The position numbers and the translations under genes were made by a program. The notes beneath the pieces are model-generated. The model saw only the letters and a list, made by a program, of their open reading frames with translations. It was not told the origin of the DNA and searched no databases. This document shows positions 41,434 to 51,774 of a stretch of DNA of 64,000 nucleotides, one piece after another (position 1 is the stretch's first letter; every line of letters begins with the position of its first letter). Source of the stretch: Bradyrhizobium sp. RD5-C2 (GTDB lineage Bacteria > Pseudomonadota > Alphaproteobacteria > Rhizobiales > Xanthobacteraceae); the NCBI RefSeq assembly GCF_019972155.1, contig NZ_BOVL01000022.1, forward strand, positions 404,779-468,778, read 5' to 3'.

Positions 41434-42972
41434 ATGACCTACAATGCAGTCACCTGGCTGCTCGACCGCAATGTCGATGAGGGCCGCGGCGCCAAGGTCG
41501 TGTTCGACGATACGGTCTCGCAAATCACCTATGGCGAGTTGCAGCAGCAGACCCGGCGCGTCGGCAATATGCTGCGCCGGCTCGGTGTCCGCCGCGAAGA
41601 GCGGGTCGCCATGATCATGTTGGATACGGTCGATTTCCCGATCGTGTTTCTTGGGGCGATCCGCGCCGGCGTGGTGCCGGTGCCGCTCAACACGCTGCTG
41701 ACATCGGAGCAATACGCCTACATCCTCGGCGACTGCCGCGCGCGCGTGCTGTTCGTGTCCGAGGCGCTGCTGCCGGTGGTGAAGGACATCATCGCGCGCA
41801 TGCCAGACCTCGAGCATGTCGTGGTCTCCGGCAAGGACGCGCACGGCCACAAGAAGCTGTCGGATGAGATCTCGCGCGAGGGCGACGTGTTCGCGACGGC
41901 GCCGACGCATGCCGACGAGCCGGCGTTCTGGCTCTATTCGTCGGGCTCGACCGGCATGCCGAAGGGCGTGCGCCATCTGCATTCCAATCTCGCGGCGACC
42001 GCAGAGACCTATGCCCGGCAGGTGCTTGGCATCCGCGAGGACGATGTCGGCCTGTCGGCGGCAAAGCTGTTCTTCGCCTATGGGCTCGGCAATGCGCTGA
42101 CCTTCCCGATGTCGGTCGGCGCAACGACCATCCTGAATTCGGAGCGTCCGACGCCGGCGGTGATGTTCGCGCTGATGAACAAATATCATCCTAGCATCTT
42201 CTTCGGCGTGCCGACCCTGTTCGCGGCGATGCTGAACGACGAGGCTACGAAGGCGCAAACCGCGGGCAATCGCCTGCGGGTCTGTACCTCGGCCGGCGAG
42301 GCGTTGCCGGAATCGGTCGGCAACGCGTGGCGCGCGCGGTTCGGCGTCGACATCCTCGACGGCGTCGGCTCGACCGAGCTCTTGCACATCTTCCTGTCGA
42401 ATGCGCCCGGCGACATCAAATACGGCTCCTCGGGGCGTCCGGTGCCCGGCTACAAGGTGCGGCTGGTCAACGAGCTCGGGGCCGATGTCGCCGATGGCGA
42501 GGTCGGCGAACTGCTGGTCGATGCGCCCTCGGCCGGCGAGAGCTACTGGAACCAGCGCGCCAAGAGCCGCGCCACTTTCGAGGGCGCGTGGACCCGCACC
42601 GGCGACAAATACACGCGCGATGCCGAGGGCCGTTACACCTTCTGCGGCCGCGCCGACGACATGTTCAAGGTTTCGGGCATCTGGGTCTCGCCGTTCGAGG
42701 TCGAGAGCGCGCTGATCACCCATCCCGCGGTGCTGGAAGCCGCCGTGGTGCCGGAAGCCGATCCGGAAGGGCTGCTGAAGCCGAAGGCCTATGTGGTGCT
42801 GCGGCCCGAGAGTTCGGCCGATGGTTTGCATGAAGCGCTGAAGGAACACGTCAAGCAGAAGATCGGGCCGTGGAAATATCCGCGCTGGATCGATGTGGTC
42901 GACAATCTGCCGAAGACGGCAACCGGCAAGATCCAGCGGTTCAAGTTGCGGGACGGCGACGGCGCGCACTAG
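41434..42972 (+). CDS. bclA: Benzoate-CoA ligase
   Basis: This 512-residue ANL-superfamily ligase forms benzoyl-CoA from benzoate, ATP and CoA. Visible motifs are 'FWLYSSGSTGMPKGVRHLHS' (AMP binding), 'KLFFAYGLGNALTFPMSVGA', 'DGVGSTELLHIFLSN' and the C-terminal 'LPKTATGKIQRFKL' with the adenylation-essential lysine. The two middle stretches are characteristic of benzoate-CoA ligases. ATG 41434 follows GAGGAGCGG; an earlier in-frame start at 41386 lacks such a site. It feeds benzoyl-CoA to BoxB and BoxC downstream and creates the inducer of BoxR. Confidence 0.93.
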   Translation: MTYNAVTWLLDRNVDEGRGAKVVFDDTVSQITYGELQQQTRRVGNMLRRLGVRREERVAMIMLDTVDFPIVFLGAIRAGVVPVPLNTLLTSEQYAYILGDCRARVLFVSEALLPVVKDIIARMPDLEHVVVSGKDAHGHKKLSDEISREGDVFATAPTHADEPAFWLYSSGSTGMPKGVRHLHSNLAATAETYARQVLGIREDDVGLSAAKLFFAYGLGNALTFPMSVGATTILNSERPTPAVMFALMNKYHPSIFFGVPTLFAAMLNDEATKAQTAGNRLRVCTSAGEALPESVGNAWRARFGVDILDGVGSTELLHIFLSNAPGDIKYGSSGRPVPGYKVRLVNELGADVADGEVGELLVDAPSAGESYWNQRAKSRATFEGAWTRTGDKYTRDAEGRYTFCGRADDMFKVSGIWVSPFEVESALITHPAVLEAAVVPEADPEGLLKPKAYVVLRPESSADGLHEALKEHVKQKIGPWKYPRWIDVVDNLPKTATGKIQRFKLRDGDGAH

Positions 42973-42984
42973 CGTTTCCACTTG

Positions 42985-43112
42985 CGTCGTCCCGGCGAAC
43001 GCCGGGACCCATACGCCGCGGCCTTCGTTTTTGAAAGACGCTGTTCAACGGCTTTTGCGCAACAACTGACGCCTGTGGTTATGGGTCCCGGCCTTCGCCG
43101 GGACGACGATGA
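42985..43112. repeat. Palindromic intergenic repeat (family B)
   Basis: Left half CGTCGTCCCGGCGAACGCCG with GGGACCCATA and right half GGTTATGGGTCCCGG with CCTTCGCCGGGACGACG, complementary to each other and each with an inner hairpin. It fills the gap between the ligase and alpha/beta hydrolase genes. Confidence 0.8.
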
Positions 43113-43124
43113 GGAAGGCCCATC

Positions 43125-43934
43125 ATGACGAACTTGAACCCCACAGGCTTCCTCACCATCGACGGCGCCGAGCTCGAATACCGCATGATCGGTCCGTCAC
43201 CCGAGACCGCGCCGACCCTCGTGATGCTGCATGAAGGTCTCGGCTGCGTCGGGCTGTGGGGTGACTTTCCCGACAAGCTGCAGGCGGCGACCGGCGCCGG
43301 CGTGTTTGCCTATTCGCGCGCGGGCTATGGCGCATCGTCGCCGGCGAAGCTGCCGCGTCCGGTCGACTACATGCATCGCGAAGCGCTCGACGTGCTGCCG
43401 AAGCTGCTCGATCGGATCGGCTTCCGCCGCGGCCTCTTGGTCGGCCATTCCGACGGCGCGTCGATCGCGGCGATCTATGCCGGCGCGCATCAGGATCATC
43501 GCCTGCACGGCCTCGCGTTGCTCGCGCCGCACTTCGTCGTCGAGGACATTTCGGTGCAGTCGATCGCCGAGATCAAGACGGCGTATGAGACCACCAATCT
43601 GAAAGAGAAGCTGGCGCGCTGGCACAAGGATGTCGACAACACCTTCCGCGGCTGGAACGACGCCTGGCTCGATCCGGCATTCCGCGACTGGGATATCTCC
43701 GAATATCTCGCCTATGTCCGCGTGCCGGTGCTGATCGTGCAGGGCGCGGATGATCAATACGGCACGATGCGCCAGGTCGAGATCGCCCAGGACGAATGCT
43801 ACTGCCCGGTCGACGTCGCCGCGATCGGCGGCGCCGGCCACTCGCCGCACCGCGAGGCACCCGCGGTGACGCTGGACGCGGTCACCGAATTCGCCAAAGC
43901 GGCGCTGCGCGACGATCCGGCACTGGCGGCCTGA
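43125..43934 (+). CDS. Alpha/beta hydrolase associated with the box cluster
   Basis: This 269-residue alpha/beta hydrolase has the nucleophile elbow 'LVGHSDGASIAAIYAG' (Ser109), the oxyanion-region 'VMLHEGLGCVGLWGDFP' with glutamate after histidine, and a late 'IGGAGHSPHREAP' providing the catalytic histidine. It sits between the benzoate-CoA ligase and boxC genes. In other box clusters a hydrolase or thioesterase of this kind accompanies the pathway, possibly clearing lactones or dead-end CoA esters. Family is certain, reaction is not. Confidence 0.85.
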   Translation: MTNLNPTGFLTIDGAELEYRMIGPSPETAPTLVMLHEGLGCVGLWGDFPDKLQAATGAGVFAYSRAGYGASSPAKLPRPVDYMHREALDVLPKLLDRIGFRRGLLVGHSDGASIAAIYAGAHQDHRLHGLALLAPHFVVEDISVQSIAEIKTAYETTNLKEKLARWHKDVDNTFRGWNDAWLDPAFRDWDISEYLAYVRVPVLIVQGADDQYGTMRQVEIAQDECYCPVDVAAIGGAGHSPHREAPAVTLDAVTEFAKAALRDDPALAA

Positions 43935-43995
43935 CTTTTGGTGCCGGTGCCAGGCCATTGGCCTAGCGGGCGAATTTCCCAAACATGAAACAAAA

Positions 43996-44049
43996 TGCAT
44001 GTTTTGGCGTTTTGAACTAGACGAAACTAAAAACATGCATTATTGTGCA
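43996..44049. promoter_or_regulatory. Likely BoxR operator ahead of boxC
   Basis: TGCA occurs at 43996-43999, 44036-44039 and 44046-44049. The last two form TGCA-N6-TGCA; the first is 40 bases upstream, so all three half-sites fall on one helical face. BzdR/BoxR family operators are described as spaced TGCA repeats. The 165-base region before boxC is otherwise AT-rich with a possible -35 TTGAAC at 44012. Confidence 0.65.
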
Positions 44050-44099
44050 TGAAGACCTCGACGACGAACCTTCAAACGAACAACAGATAAGGGTGGCCC

Positions 44100-45788
44100 A
44101 TGGCTGGTGACGATCGCGTCCTTGCAGGCGGGGCGAAGTACATCGACTTCCAGACCAACCCGTCGCGCTACCGGCACTGGAAGCTCGATGTCGCGGGCGA
44201 CGTCGCGACGCTGACCATGGACGTCGACGAGAACGCTGGCCTGTTCGAGGGCTATCAGCTCAAGCTCAATTCGTACGACCTCGGCGTCGACATCGAACTC
44301 GCGGACGCCGTGCAGCGGCTGCGCTTCGAGCATCCCGAGGTGAAGGTCGTGGTGATGCGCTCGGGCAAGAACCGCGTGTTCTGCGCCGGTGCCAACATCC
44401 GGATGCTGGCGGGCTCGACCCACGCCCACAAGGTCAACTTCTGCAAATTCACCAACGAGACCCGCAACGGGCTGGAGGATTCCAGCGAGAATTCCGGCCA
44501 GAGCTTCATCACGGTCGTCAACGGTACCGCGGCCGGCGGCGGCTATGAGCTGGCGCTCGCGACCGATCACATCATGATGGCCGACGACGGCGCGGCCGCC
44601 GTCGCGCTGCCGGAAGTGCCGCTGCTCGCGGTGCTGCCGGGAACCGGCGGCCTCACGCGTGTGGTCGACAAGCGCAAGGTGCGCCGCGACCACGCCGACT
44701 TCTTCTGCACCATCGAGGAAGGCATCAAGGGCAAGCGCGCGGTGCAGTGGCGGCTGGTCGACGAGATCGCGCCGAACTCCAAGCTCGAGGGCAAGCTTGC
44801 CGAGCGCGTCAAGGAATTCGCCGCCAGGTCGAAGCGCAACGGCGAGGGCCGTGGCATCGCGCTGGCGCCGCTCACGCGCACCATCGACGACAGCGCGATC
44901 CGCTATGGCTTTGTCAGCGTCGATATCGATCGCGCCGCGCGCATCGCCACCATCTCGATCAAGGCGCCGGAAGCTGCCGCGCCCGTCGATATCGACGGCA
45001 TGATCGCGCAGGGTGCTTCGTTCTGGCCGCTGCAGGTCGCCCGCGAGCTCGACGATGCGATCCTGCATCTGCGCATCAACGAGCTCGAGACCGCGATGCT
45101 GGTGTTCAAGAGCCATGGCGACCGCGCCAATGTCGTGTCCTACGACGCGTTCCTGGAAACCAACAAGGCGCACTGGCTGGTCAACGAGGTCAGGCACTAC
45201 TGGAAGCGCGTGCTCAAGCGCATCGACGTCACCTCGCGCACGCTGGTGACGCTGGTCGAGCCCGGCTCCTGCTTCGTCGGCACCCTGGCCGAGCTCGTGT
45301 TCGCCGCCGACCGCTCCTACATGCTGATCGGCCAGAAGCAGGGCGACAACCGCCCGCCGCCGGCGATCGAGCTGACGGCGATGAATTTCGGGCCGTATCC
45401 GATGAGCCATGGCCTGACCCGGTTGCAATCGCGCTTCCAGGCCGACCCAATGGATATTGAGCGCGCACAAGGCTCGATCGGCAAGGCGCTCGACGCGGAA
45501 GAGGCCGAGGAGCTCGGCCTCGTGACCTTCGCGCTCGACGACATCGACTGGGACGACGAGGTCCGCGTGTTCTTCGAGGAGCGTACCTCGTTCTCTCCCG
45601 ATGGCCTCACCGGCATGGAAGCCAATCTGCGCTTCGTCGGTCCGGAGACGATGGAATCGAAGATCTTCTCGCGCCTCACGGCGTGGCAGAACTGGATCTT
45701 CCAGCGGCCCAATGCGGTCGGCGAGGACGGCGCGCTGCGCCGTTACGGCACCGGCCAGAAGGCGCAATTCGACATGACACGAGTTTAA
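44100..45788 (+). CDS. boxC: Benzoyl-CoA-dihydrodiol lyase (2,3-epoxybenzoyl-CoA dihydrolase) BoxC
   Basis: This 562-residue enzyme has the enoyl-CoA hydratase-like fold of BoxC. An N-terminal crotonase domain contains 'MRSGKNRVFCAGANIRMLAG' and 'VNGTAAGGGYELALATDHIM' (oxyanion glycines), and a second half ends 'QNWIFQRPNAVGEDGALRRY'. BoxC opens the ring of 2,3-epoxybenzoyl-CoA with two water molecules, releasing formate and 3,4-dehydroadipyl-CoA semialdehyde. Its length equals that of known BoxC. boxB follows after 12 bases. Control by BoxR is indicated by the TGCA repeats upstream. Confidence 0.95.
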   Translation: MAGDDRVLAGGAKYIDFQTNPSRYRHWKLDVAGDVATLTMDVDENAGLFEGYQLKLNSYDLGVDIELADAVQRLRFEHPEVKVVVMRSGKNRVFCAGANIRMLAGSTHAHKVNFCKFTNETRNGLEDSSENSGQSFITVVNGTAAGGGYELALATDHIMMADDGAAAVALPEVPLLAVLPGTGGLTRVVDKRKVRRDHADFFCTIEEGIKGKRAVQWRLVDEIAPNSKLEGKLAERVKEFAARSKRNGEGRGIALAPLTRTIDDSAIRYGFVSVDIDRAARIATISIKAPEAAAPVDIDGMIAQGASFWPLQVARELDDAILHLRINELETAMLVFKSHGDRANVVSYDAFLETNKAHWLVNEVRHYWKRVLKRIDVTSRTLVTLVEPGSCFVGTLAELVFAADRSYMLIGQKQGDNRPPPAIELTAMNFGPYPMSHGLTRLQSRFQADPMDIERAQGSIGKALDAEEAEELGLVTFALDDIDWDDEVRVFFEERTSFSPDGLTGMEANLRFVGPETMESKIFSRLTAWQNWIFQRPNAVGEDGALRRYGTGQKAQFDMTRV

Positions 45789-45800
45789 GGGAGCACGGCC

Positions 45801-47246
<1,446 letters not shown>

Positions 47247-47283
47247 GTTTCAGCTGGTAGTTCCTCTCCTCCCGGAGGGGCCG

Positions 47284-47327
47284 AAAAGGGGTAAGCCGAG
47301 AAGGTCCTGGCTTGCCCCTTTTCTTTT
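47284..47327 (+). terminator. Rho-independent terminator after boxCB
   Basis: A 14-pair stem (47284-47297 with 47309-47322, AAAAGGGG paired to CCCCTTTT, one G-U pair) with an 11-base loop, followed by TTTTCTTTT. It lies 38 bases after the boxB stop codon. Confidence 0.85.
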
Positions 47328-47475
47328 GAGACGTGCGTTCGCGTGCGCGATGAAGCCTTGGAGCTTCCCGGCTTGACAAGCGAGACGCCTTCGCGCGGAA
47401 ATCACGCAGCTTCAACATGAACTGCAATGACCGCTTGAGCTGGTTGTCGCGGATCAGGAATACGGCGGGGTCATC

Positions 47476-48315
47476 ATGAGTGAAGAGATTTTTCAGGGGC
47501 CGACCCTGCGTCCGCTCAAGCTCCAATTCGGTGAGCAGACGATCGCGGGCTTCGAGAGCGCGGGTACCGGCCGCGACATCTTGCTGATCCATGGCAATTC
47601 GTCGTCATCGCAGATCTGGCAGAAGCAACTCCAGGGGCCGCTTGGCGCCAAGTACCGCCTGGTCTCGATCGATCTTCCCGGTCATGGCGGCTCGTCGCCT
47701 GCGCCCGATCCGGAACACGGTTATTCGGGTGCAGGCTATGCCGGCTGCATTGCCGCGGCCGCAAAGGAGCTCGGCCTGAAGGACGCGGTGGTGGTGGGCT
47801 GGAGCCTCGGTGGACACGCCGTGCTCAACGCAGCCCCGTCTTTGCCGATGGCGGCCGGGCTGATGATTTTCGGTACGCCGCCGATCGCCAAGACGCCGGA
47901 CGGGTTCTCCGGGTTCAAGGGGCTGTCGGCCACAACGTTCACGCCGGCGCCCAGCGACGCCGAGATCGCGGCCTGGCTGAAAACGGTCTTCGCGCCGGAT
48001 TATGCGCCGTTGCCCGCGTTCGTCGATGCCGATTTCCGCCGCACCGATGGCAATGCGCGCGGCTACCTCGGCGCCAGCGTGCAGGCCGGCCGCTTCGCCG
48101 ACGAGGTCGAGATCGTGCGCGGCCTCAGGATTCCGCTGGCGATCGTGCATGGCAGCGAGGAGCAGATGGTCGATCTCGGTTATCTGCAACGGCTGCCCGC
48201 GCCGACGCTATGGCGCGGCCAGGTTCAGGTGGTCGACGGTGCCGGCCACGCCACGCAGTGGGAAAGGGCCGACGCGTTCGACCGGCTCGTCGACGCGTTT
48301 GCATCGAGTCTTTGA
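47476..48315 (+). CDS. Alpha/beta hydrolase
   Basis: This 279-residue alpha/beta hydrolase has 'DILLIHGNSSSSQIW' (oxyanion loop), 'SIDLPGHGGSS', nucleophile elbow 'VVVGWSLGGHAVLNAAPSL' with Ser110, and 'VVDGAGHATQWERADAF' with the catalytic histidine. It follows the boxB terminator and has its own unit; ATG 47476 is used. It may hydrolyse a lactone, ester or thioester. No clear functional link to the box genes is shown beyond position. Confidence 0.83.
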   Translation: MSEEIFQGPTLRPLKLQFGEQTIAGFESAGTGRDILLIHGNSSSSQIWQKQLQGPLGAKYRLVSIDLPGHGGSSPAPDPEHGYSGAGYAGCIAAAAKELGLKDAVVVGWSLGGHAVLNAAPSLPMAAGLMIFGTPPIAKTPDGFSGFKGLSATTFTPAPSDAEIAAWLKTVFAPDYAPLPAFVDADFRRTDGNARGYLGASVQAGRFADEVEIVRGLRIPLAIVHGSEEQMVDLGYLQRLPAPTLWRGQVQVVDGAGHATQWERADAFDRLVDAFASSL

Positions 48316-48326
48316 GCTGACCTGTC

Positions 48327-48424
48327 ATCACCCGCGAAAGCGGGTGATCCAGTATTCCAGAGGCAGCAGAGCAGGATTGAGAGGCCGCCGCGTACTGGAT
48401 GCCCCGGTCTAGCCGGGGCATGAC
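48327..48424. repeat. Palindromic intergenic repeat
   Basis: The first hairpin is TCACCCGCGAAAGCGGGTGA. A second (CCCCGG/CCGGGG around TCTAG) follows, and outer segments CCAGTA and TACTGG are complementary. It lies between convergent genes and may terminate both. Confidence 0.75.
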
Positions 48425-48466
48425 AGCGGTAGAATGGCGCCCACGGCCGATCGTCGCGATACCGTG

Positions 48467-49267
48467 CTACCCCGCGATCTCCAGCCCCGCGGTCGCGTAG
48501 ACCACGCCGCCATCGACCGCGATGGTGTTGCCCACGACATAGTCGCCGGCGCGCGAGGCGAGATAGATCGCGGTGCCCGCCATGTCCTCGTCGCTGCCCA
48601 CGCGCCGCGACGGAACGCGCTGTGCAACTTCGTCGGCGTGGTCGCGCGCGGCGCGGTTCATGTCCGACTTGAAGGCGCCGGGTGCGATCGCGGTCACGTT
48701 GATGTTGTCCTTGACCAGGCGCGTCGCCATCCGTCGCGTCAGATGGATCACCGCGGCCTTGCTGGCGGCATAGGAATAGGTCTCCATTGGATTGACGAAG
48801 ATGCCGTCGATCGAGGCGATGTTGATCACCTTGCCCGGTTTGTCCTGCGTCGCCGCGGCGCGCAGCGGCTTGGCCAGCGCCTTGGTCAGGAAGAAGATCG
48901 ACTTGACGTTGAGGTTCATCACCTTGTCCCAGCCGCTCTCCGGGAATTCGTCGAAGTCCGCGCCCCATGCCGCGCCGGCATTGTTGACCAGGATATCGAG
49001 CTTCGGCTCGCGCTTGATGATCTCGCCCGCGAGCTTCTCGCAGCCCTCGACGGTCGAGATGTCGATCGGCAGCGCGATGCATTCGCCGTCATACGCGGCG
49101 GTGAGTTCCTGGGCGGTGGCCTCGCAGGGACCGGCCTTGCGTGCGGTTATATAGACCTTCGCAGCGCCCTGCGCGAGGAAGCCGGCCGCGATCATCTTGC
49201 CGATGCCGCGCGATCCTCCGGTCACCAGTGCGACGCGGCCCTTCAGTGAGAACAGATCCTTGAACAT
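48467..49267 (-). CDS. SDR-family oxidoreductase (RhlG-like)
   Basis: This 266-residue classical short-chain dehydrogenase has the NADP-type glycine motif 'VALVTGGSRGIGKMIAAGFL', 'ILVNNAGAAWG', a catalytic Ser in 'INIASIDGI' and the YxxxK pair in 'YSYAASKAAVIHL', and ends in a Gly-rich 'VVGNTIAVDGG'. The sequence is close to the RhlG/3-oxoacyl-ACP-reductase-like branch that uses NADPH. The start at 49267 follows GGAGGCAAC. It appears monocistronic; the substrate is not evident. Confidence 0.92.
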   Translation of the reverse strand: MFKDLFSLKGRVALVTGGSRGIGKMIAAGFLAQGAAKVYITARKAGPCEATAQELTAAYDGECIALPIDISTVEGCEKLAGEIIKREPKLDILVNNAGAAWGADFDEFPESGWDKVMNLNVKSIFFLTKALAKPLRAAATQDKPGKVINIASIDGIFVNPMETYSYAASKAAVIHLTRRMATRLVKDNINVTAIAPGAFKSDMNRAARDHADEVAQRVPSRRVGSDEDMAGTAIYLASRAGDYVVGNTIAVDGGVVYATAGLEIAG

Positions 49268-49504
49268 GTTGCCTCCTTAGCTATGCCTAGCGTTCTGGCC
49301 GGGTTGATGGAGCTAGTCAAGGAACCGCCGCCGCCGGCGAACGCGCAGCCTGCTCGACCTCCGGCGATGTTCTGATCAGTTTACCCGCGAAGGGCGGGCT
49401 TCGAATCGATCAAGCTTTCTTGAGATGTGATGCAGTGCACAAACTGGTCAGCCGGTTTTGCCGCATCATGCGCGCGGGGTGGAATTCCAGATCAAGGAGT
49501 TCCA

Positions 49505-49723
49505 ATGATGAAGCACATTTCATTGCCGGTGGCCGGTGTGATGCCTGTCACCCCCATTCAATTTCGCCGCAGGCGGAAAGGACTGTTCGCAGCGATCGTC
49601 GGCGCAATTCACTATTCGCGGCGGGTTCAGGCGCGACGCGTTCTCAAGCAATATCAGCATCTGATCGACCGCGCCGACCGGCATTGCACCAATTTGGAGG
49701 GCGGCCGCAATGTCCGTTACTGA
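49505..49723 (+). CDS. Small basic protein of unknown function
   Basis: This 72-residue protein starts at ATG 49505 after an excellent AAGGAG site. It is strongly basic ('IQFRRRRKGLFAAIVGAIHY', 'RRVQARRVLKQYQHLID') with a short hydrophobic stretch that might associate with the membrane. Its end overlaps the start of the next small gene by 14 bases. No family is recognised. Together with the following two genes it probably forms an operon. Confidence 0.65.
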   Translation: MMKHISLPVAGVMPVTPIQFRRRRKGLFAAIVGAIHYSRRVQARRVLKQYQHLIDRADRHCTNLEGGRNVRY

Positions 49724-49901
49724 ACGGTCGTCGACGCGCAAATCGGTCATCCGGCTTCCGGAGGTCAGCGAGATCACGCTGCTTGTTGCCATCGCAATCG
49801 GATTTCTTGTGCTGCACTTCCTGACTGCGACGTTGCTGATGCCAGCGGCCACGGCCGATGCGGCCGCGCCGCAAGAGGCGAGGGCGGTTCACACCGACTA
49901 G
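49710..49901 (+). CDS. Small single-pass membrane protein of unknown function
   Basis: This 63-residue protein has one clear membrane helix at about residues 22-45 ('EITLLVAIAIGFLVLHFLTA'). Its charged N-terminus is probably cytoplasmic and its short alanine-rich tail probably periplasmic. It overlaps the preceding small gene and lies 49 bases before a TauE-like permease gene. It could be an accessory subunit of that permease. No family is recognised. Confidence 0.6.
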   Translation: MSVTERSSTRKSVIRLPEVSEITLLVAIAIGFLVLHFLTATLLMPAATADAAAPQEARAVHTD

Positions 49902-49950
49902 CGCCTTCCCGATCCATCCATCATCGCCGTCATCAACGGAGGTCCACGCT

Positions 49951-50676
49951 GTGGCCGACGTCACGTCATTTCTTGTGCTCAGCGCTGCGGTGTTTTGCGG
50001 CGCCTTCGTGTCCGGTCTCGCCGGCTTTGCCTTTTCCGCAATCGCCGGCGCGATCCTGCTGCATGCGATGTCGCCGACCGAGGCGGTGCCGCTGATGATG
50101 GCATGCAGCGTCGGTGTGCAGGCAGCCAATCTGTGGGCGCTTCGGCACAACATCCAGTGGAAGCAGAGCCTGTCCCTGATCGCCGGTGGGCTGCTCGGCG
50201 TGCCGCTCGCGCTTTGGCTATTGCACAACACAGACAGCCGGACCTTTCGTGAAGGCTTCGGACTCTTGGTCGCATTCTATGCCGGCTACATGCTGTTCAG
50301 GCCTGCGATCGGCTACGGCCGGTTGCCGGAGGGGCGCAACGCGCTTGTCGGATTTGGCGGCGGCCTGATCGGCGGGCTGACGGCGATGCCGGGCGCGCTG
50401 CCGACCATCTGGTGCGATATGCATGGCGTGCCGAAGCAGCAACAGCGCGGCCTCGTGCAACCCTTCATCGCCGCGATGCAGATTTCGGCGCTCGTGATGA
50501 TGCTGCTGCATCGCGACCTCTCGATGAAGGTCGCCTATGACGTCGTGCTTGGCGCTCCGGCGCTGCTTGCCGGTTCGTGGCTCGGCATCTTTGCCTTTCG
50601 CAACATCGACGAGGCCAACTTCAGGCGGGTGATCCTCGGCCTGTTGCTGGTGTCGGGACTGCTGCTGGTGGTTTAG
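49951..50676 (+). CDS. TauE/SafE-family membrane permease
   Basis: This 241-residue protein has about seven to eight membrane helices with the TauE/SafE repeat feel: 'VFCGAFVSGLAGFAFSAIAG' at the N-terminus and 'GFGGGLIGGLTAMPGALPTI' in the middle, each with the Gly-rich turn of the family. Members are thought to export sulphite or organosulphonate products or take up other anions. The GTG at 49951 is chosen for GGAGGTCCACGCT; an upstream frame beginning at 49858 has no membrane character. It probably follows the two small genes in one mRNA. Confidence 0.87.
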   Translation: MADVTSFLVLSAAVFCGAFVSGLAGFAFSAIAGAILLHAMSPTEAVPLMMACSVGVQAANLWALRHNIQWKQSLSLIAGGLLGVPLALWLLHNTDSRTFREGFGLLVAFYAGYMLFRPAIGYGRLPEGRNALVGFGGGLIGGLTAMPGALPTIWCDMHGVPKQQQRGLVQPFIAAMQISALVMMLLHRDLSMKVAYDVVLGAPALLAGSWLGIFAFRNIDEANFRRVILGLLLVSGLLLVV

Positions 50677-50688
50677 GACGTTGCTTGA

Positions 50689-51774
50689 TTACGCCGCGTC
50701 GATGCGGCGAAAACCGTTCCACACCGCGGTGGCGGCGCCTGAGGTCAGCACCGGCAAGAGCCGCGCGTCCTGGTAATTGCCGTTCAGCGAGACCCGCTGC
50801 AATGCGGTCAGATGCTCGGCGCTTTCGGGAAACAGCATGCCCGGCCGCGTCGTCACCGCTGTCCGAAAGCCGATCGACCGGGCGAGCGCGAATTCGCGCT
50901 GCCCGGCGGCGATCCGGTCGCCATAGGGATAGGCGAGATGCGCGACCTGCCGCTGCAGCGCATCCTCGATCCGTGCCCGGCTGGTAGCGAGCTCGAACGA
51001 TGCGACGGTCTCGCTCTGCTTGGCGAGATTGCAATGGGTGATGGTGTGCGCGCCGATGGTGACCAGCGGATCGTCGGCGAAGCCGCGCAACTCGTCCCAG
51101 GACATGCAGAGCTCGCGCGCGATGCCGGCCTCGTCGACGCCGTGGCGGACGCACAGCGCGGAAATCTCCGCCTGCATCTCCGTCTCGCCCGGCAGTGAAC
51201 GCAGCCAGTCGTGCATGCGGCCGAAGGCCGTGCGCTTGGCTTGCGGCGTCGCGGTGTCGATCCGCGTCATGACGCCGGCGATCGGCACCTCGATGGCCGA
51301 TGCCGCCGCGATGATCCGCTCCAGCGCGATCCACCACAATTTGCCGCAGCCCTCGGCGAAATCGCTCGCGACGAACACCGTGAACGGCGCGCTGAACTCG
51401 CGCATCACAGGCAGCGCGAAGTCACGGTTGTCGCGGTAGCCGTCGTCGCAGGTGAAGCAGGCGAAGCGACGCGCGAAATTCCGTTCGGTGAGGCGGCGAT
51501 GCGCCTCGTCCATGCTGACGACGTCGACGTCGAGCGCGCGCAGATGCGTCAGCATCGCGCGCAGGAAGTCGGGCGTGACCTCGAGATGATGGTTGGGCTG
51601 GAACGCGTCGGCGCGGCGCGGGCGGACGTGGTGCAGCATGAAGATGGCGCCGACGCCGGCGAAGATCGGCCGCAGCAGGATATGCGCACCCGAGAAATAC
51701 AACGCCTCCATCCCGGCACGGATCACGGTGTTGCGGAGTTGTTTCATGGGGGGCACGGGCTGGCCGATTTGCAT
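50689..51774 (-). CDS. Polysaccharide deacetylase (NodB homology domain)
   Basis: This 361-residue protein contains a NodB-type deacetylase domain: motif 1 'FACFTCDDGYRDN' (Asp-Asp pair), motif 2 'TIGAHTITHCNL' (metal-binding H-x3-H) and a later 'VAHLAYPYGDR' (motif 3-like). It has no convincing signal peptide. Such enzymes de-N-acetylate cell-surface or capsular polysaccharides; a role in Nod factor synthesis is not suggested because no other nod gene is near. The start at 51774 is used; ATG 51747 is an alternative. It converges with the TauE-like gene. Confidence 0.87.
   Translation of the reverse strand: MQIGQPVPPMKQLRNTVIRAGMEALYFSGAHILLRPIFAGVGAIFMLHHVRPRRADAFQPNHHLEVTPDFLRAMLTHLRALDVDVVSMDEAHRRLTERNFARRFACFTCDDGYRDNRDFALPVMREFSAPFTVFVASDFAEGCGKLWWIALERIIAAASAIEVPIAGVMTRIDTATPQAKRTAFGRMHDWLRSLPGETEMQAEISALCVRHGVDEAGIARELCMSWDELRGFADDPLVTIGAHTITHCNLAKQSETVASFELATSRARIEDALQRQVAHLAYPYGDRIAAGQREFALARSIGFRTAVTTRPGMLFPESAEHLTALQRVSLNGNYQDARLLPVLTSGAATAVWNGFRRIDAA

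Noticed and set aside
50689..51774. Interpretation of the polysaccharide deacetylase as nodulation NodB
   Set aside because: It is longer than NodB, and no other nod genes or nod box were noticed nearby.
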